NCBI GenBank assembly: GCA_031365465.1
Contig: JANLYD010000359.1
Location: 1 to 8,707 of the forward strand
Direction: 5' to 3'
DNA from: JABFRJ01 sp031365465
Lineage (GTDB): Bacteria > Pseudomonadota > Alphaproteobacteria > Rhizobiales > Hyphomicrobiaceae
Length of the DNA stretch: 8,707 nt
Position 1 is the first letter of the stretch, and every line of letters begins with the position of its first letter. The position numbers were made by a program, and so were the translations under genes. Of the stretch, positions 6,388 to 8,707 are shown in pieces. The notes under the pieces were generated by a model, which was not told the origin of the DNA, did not search any database, and saw only the letters and a program-made list of their open reading frames with translations.

Positions 6388-6393
6388 AGTCCG

Positions 6394-6426
6394 CCGTCAT
6401 CGCGCTCGGCTCGAGTGCGATGACGG
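6394..6426. terminator. Long hairpin at the convergent junction with cobT (possible bidirectional terminator)
   Basis: CCGTCATCGC (6394-6403) pairs perfectly with GCGATGACGG (6417-6426). Inside, a possible G-U pair and CTCG/CGAG (6405-6408 with 6412-6415) extend the stem to about 15 pairs with a GCT loop. The cobT stop codon (6397-6399) lies inside the stem, so the last codons of cobT encode one arm. No long T-run follows on the plus strand. On the minus strand the sequence after it is moderately T-rich (TTCATTTGCTTTT). Confidence 0.5.
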
Positions 6427-8286
6427 GCGCCGTGCTGGTTCCGGCCCGCTCGTTTCCCCGAACAACTCCACCAATTTGTCGGTCATCGCGCCGGCCAACT
6501 CTGTCGGGTCCGAGATCGTCACGGCGCGTTTGTAGTAGCGCGTGACATCGTGACCGATGCCGATGGCGATCAGTTCGACCGGCGAGCGGTTCTCGATCTC
6601 GTCGATCACTTGCCGCAAATGCATTTCCAAATACGAGCCCGAGTTGACGGACAGCGTACTGTCGTCGACGGGCGCGCCGTCCGAAATCATCATCAAGATG
6701 CGCCGATTTTCCTGACGGCCGAGCAGACGCCGGTGCGCCCAGGCGAGTGCTTCGCCGTCGATATTTTCCTTCAGCAGCCCTTCGCGCATCATCAGCGCGA
6801 GACTGCGCTTGGAACGCCGCCAGGGCGCGTCGGCATTTTTGTAGATGATGTGGCGCAGATCGTTCAAGCGACCGGGATGCGCCGGCTTGCCCGCGGCCAA
6901 CCATGCTTCGCGCGCTTGTCCGCCCTTCCAGGCCTTGGTGGTGAAGCCAAGAATTTCGACCTTCACGCCGCACCGCTCGAGCGTGCGCGCCAGGATGTCG
7001 GCGCAGCAAGCGGCGACCATGATGGGACGGCCGCGCATCGAGCCGGAGTTGTCGAGCAGCAGGGTGACCACCGTATCTTTGAAATCGGTGTCACGTTCCC
7101 GCTTGAACGACAGTGCCGACATCGGGTCGACGATTACGCGTGTCAGCCGCGCCGGATCGAGCACACCCTCTTCGAGATCGAAATCCCACGAGCGGTTCTG
7201 CTGCGCCATCAACTTGCGCTGCAGCTTATTGGCGAGACGTGCCACAGCGCTCGACAGATTGCGCAATTCCTTGTCGAGAAACGTGCGCAGGCGCTCCAGT
7301 TCATCGGGCGTCGAGAGCTTGTCGGCGTCGATTTCCTCGTCGGAGGCGCGCGAGTAAATTTTGTAGCCGAACGCTTCGGGGTTATCGAGCACGTTGTGAT
7401 TGGGTCGCCAGGGTTCCGGCGTATCGGCCATGTCGTCGCCGTCGTCTTCGCCGTCGAACATGTCGGCATCGGCCGACTCAGACGTTTCGGACTGCTCGCC
7501 TTCCTCGCCTTCGGCGTGCTGATCTTCGCTCGGCGTATCCTGCTGGTCGGCACCTTCCTGTTGTTCCTGGCTCTGGGCGTCGCCGCCTTCGGACTGCTCC
7601 TGCTCCTTGTCGTCGCCGTCGTCGGGCTGGCCTTCGGCAGCGGCTTCAGTGAGGTTGAGATCTTTCAACAGGTCGCGGGCGATCTTGCCGAAGGCGTGCT
7701 GATCGAGCTGGGTCTGCTGCAAACGGGCAAGTGTCTTGCCGCCCCTTTCCTCGATGAAGGGACGCCAGAGATCAACCATCTGCCGTGCTGATTCGGGTGG
7801 CGGCAGGCCCGTCAACTTTTCGCGCAGCAGCAGCGAGACCGCATCTTCGAGCGGCGCGTCGGAGCGTTCGTTGATTTCGGCATAGCGGCCGTGGCCATAG
7901 ATATCGTCGACCTTGGCCGTCAGATTGAGCGCCATACCCGGCATGCGATTGGCGCCGACCGCTTCGATGCGCGCCTTCTCGGCGGCCTCGAATACGTTGC
8001 GGGCGGGGCCGGCAGGTGGGGCAAGTCTGCGATGTACGCGCTTGTCGTGGACGGCCGCAGTCAACGCAAGACTGTCGGCCCAACCACGGATGACGGCGAT
8101 TTCCTTGGCGGTCGGCAGGCGCGCGGGCTCGGGCAGCGACACCTGCTTGCCATCCAACTCGGGCTTGCCCGGTCCATACGATACCTGCACCTCTTTATCA
8201 CCGGCGATGGCGCGCACCGTGAGGCCGAGGATGCGTTTGAAGGGCTCTGTGGGCGCTTCTTTTTTGTTGGTGGGCGGAGGTGACAT
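6397..8286 (-). CDS. cobT: Aerobic cobaltochelatase subunit CobT
   Basis: The protein is 629 residues, the usual CobT length. The N-terminal CobT domain (about 1-215) is followed by a strongly acidic, Gln/Glu/Asp-rich low-complexity linker (about 216-290). A helical segment (about 300-375) leads to a C-terminal von Willebrand A domain (about 400-610). The MIDAS metal site is intact: DNSGS (412-416) and the later SDGAPVDD (535-542). CobT and the AAA+ protein CobS form the ATP-driven chaperone-like part of cobaltochelatase. With CobN, it inserts cobalt into hydrogenobyrinic acid a,c-diamide in the aerobic cobalamin pathway, in the cytoplasm. The leftmost ATG (8286) gives the family N-terminus (FKRILGLTVRAIAG), though no strong Shine-Dalgarno precedes it. 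cobS usually sits directly upstream of cobT in alphaproteobacteria; here the upstream neighbour is a divergent oxygenase gene, so cobT looks like a single-gene unit. The last 15 or so residues (PARRPSSHSSRAR) are poorly conserved in character and overlap a hairpin. Confidence 0.95.
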   Translation of the reverse strand: MSPPPTNKKEAPTEPFKRILGLTVRAIAGDKEVQVSYGPGKPELDGKQVSLPEPARLPTAKEIAVIRGWADSLALTAAVHDKRVHRRLAPPAGPARNVFEAAEKARIEAVGANRMPGMALNLTAKVDDIYGHGRYAEINERSDAPLEDAVSLLLREKLTGLPPPESARQMVDLWRPFIEERGGKTLARLQQTQLDQHAFGKIARDLLKDLNLTEAAAEGQPDDGDDKEQEQSEGGDAQSQEQQEGADQQDTPSEDQHAEGEEGEQSETSESADADMFDGEDDGDDMADTPEPWRPNHNVLDNPEAFGYKIYSRASDEEIDADKLSTPDELERLRTFLDKELRNLSSAVARLANKLQRKLMAQQNRSWDFDLEEGVLDPARLTRVIVDPMSALSFKRERDTDFKDTVVTLLLDNSGSMRGRPIMVAACCADILARTLERCGVKVEILGFTTKAWKGGQAREAWLAAGKPAHPGRLNDLRHIIYKNADAPWRRSKRSLALMMREGLLKENIDGEALAWAHRRLLGRQENRRILMMISDGAPVDDSTLSVNSGSYLEMHLRQVIDEIENRSPVELIAIGIGHDVTRYYKRAVTISDPTELAGAMTDKLVELFGETSGPEPARRPSSHSSRAR

Positions 8287-8381
8287 CGAACGGGCATCCG
8301 GGGACGAGGGGCTGTGGCACCTACTATCTCACGCTCCACGGCAGGTGCAAACGGGGATCGTGCCGCAGGCGTTGCGCTGAT

Positions 8382-8707
8382 ATGGACTTGAACACCCTCC
8401 GGACCGAGATGCCGATCATGCCGCCCATCGAACTGTTGTTTCCCACTCAAATCTATCAGGCCCGGCCCGCCGGTACGAAAGCCCAGCGCCTGCGCAACGA
8501 CCTGGAGCACGCATGCCTCGCCATCGCCGAGGGCGACCGGGCGGGACAGGCGTGGTGTCGCGAGCACGCCTATCCCGGGTACACCTCGTATGGATCGCTG
8601 AACGATCTGGTCTGGCGCGATCCGGTGATCGCGGACTTGGCTGCCCTGCTGGACGAACATGTGCCGCGCTTCGCCGATAGTTTGAATTACGATCTCGGTG
8701 GCCGGCC
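8382..8707 (+). CDS. Putative 2OG-Fe(II) oxygenase, N-terminal part (3' end beyond the window)
   Basis: An open frame of 108 codons runs off the right edge. The translation contains IELLFPTQIYQAR near the start and AYPGYTSYGSLNDL, RDPVIADLAALLDEHVPRFADSL and NYDLGG later. This matches my memory of the TIGR02466-type putative 2OG-Fe(II) oxygenases (Pfam 2OG-FeII_Oxy_5), whose substrate is unknown. The iron-binding HxD...H residues would be in the missing part and cannot be checked. The start is uncertain: ATG 8382 is the outer bound used here, but ATG 8409 or 8418 would place the conserved ELLFPT motif nearer the N-terminus as is usual, and no strong Shine-Dalgarno decides it. The gene is divergent from cobT, with at least 95 bp between the two starts for both promoters; I see no clear promoter elements there. 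Confidence 0.72.
   Translation, partial: MDLNTLRTEMPIMPPIELLFPTQIYQARPAGTKAQRLRNDLEHACLAIAEGDRAGQAWCREHAYPGYTSYGSLNDLVWRDPVIADLAALLDEHVPRFADSLNYDLGGR

Noticed and set aside
7413..7640. Low-complexity stretch as a possible repeat element or recombination scar
   Set aside because: It encodes the Glu/Gln/Asp-rich linker normal for CobT and stays in frame.
6550..7791. Plus-strand open frame of 413 codons opposite cobT
   Set aside because: It is antisense to cobT. Its hydrophobic stretch (LLLLVVAVVG) is the mirror of the acidic CobT linker, not a real membrane protein.

Overview
The window reads as a GC-rich alphaproteobacterial chromosome segment, probably Hyphomicrobiales or a relative. The aerobic-type cobaltochelatase subunit CobT, a spacing-perfect EcfG-type (general stress response) promoter and a PelD/PelA-like pair all fit that assignment. 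No RNA genes, insertion sequences, CRISPR arrays or phage genes are visible.

Left part (1-4817, minus strand): a Pel-type exopolysaccharide operon read leftwards. It starts with a PelA-like periplasmic polysaccharide deacetylase (4817-2490), continues with a membrane-anchored TPR protein in the usual pelB position (2437-872), and ends at the edge with the N-terminal part of PelD (818-1), the inner-membrane regulator that in Pseudomonas binds c-di-GMP. The two junctions are 52 and 53 bp. The locus differs from the Pseudomonas model. PelA has no N-terminal glycoside hydrolase domain, the TPR protein has no beta-barrel, and no pelC lies between it and pelD. pelE, pelF and pelG, if present, lie beyond the left edge.

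Middle (4818-6396): a 233 bp gap with two abutting hairpins and a tandem repeat at the pelA start. Then comes a small secreted L,D-transpeptidase (5497-5051, minus). A gene-free stretch of about 355 bp separates it from two tiny envelope proteins on the plus strand: a 43-residue lipoprotein candidate with a strong terminator, and a 76-residue secreted protein with two cysteines behind the EcfG-type promoter.

Right part (6397-8707): cobT on the minus strand, convergent with the 76-residue gene across a 9 bp gap that carries a long hairpin. It is divergent from the start of a putative 2OG-Fe(II) oxygenase that runs off the right edge. cobS is not next to cobT.

Functionally, the left and middle parts are cell-envelope biology (exopolysaccharide modification and secretion, peptidoglycan cross-linking, small envelope proteins). 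The right part belongs to cobalamin biosynthesis and an unrelated oxygenase. The main point of interest is the reduced Pel locus.
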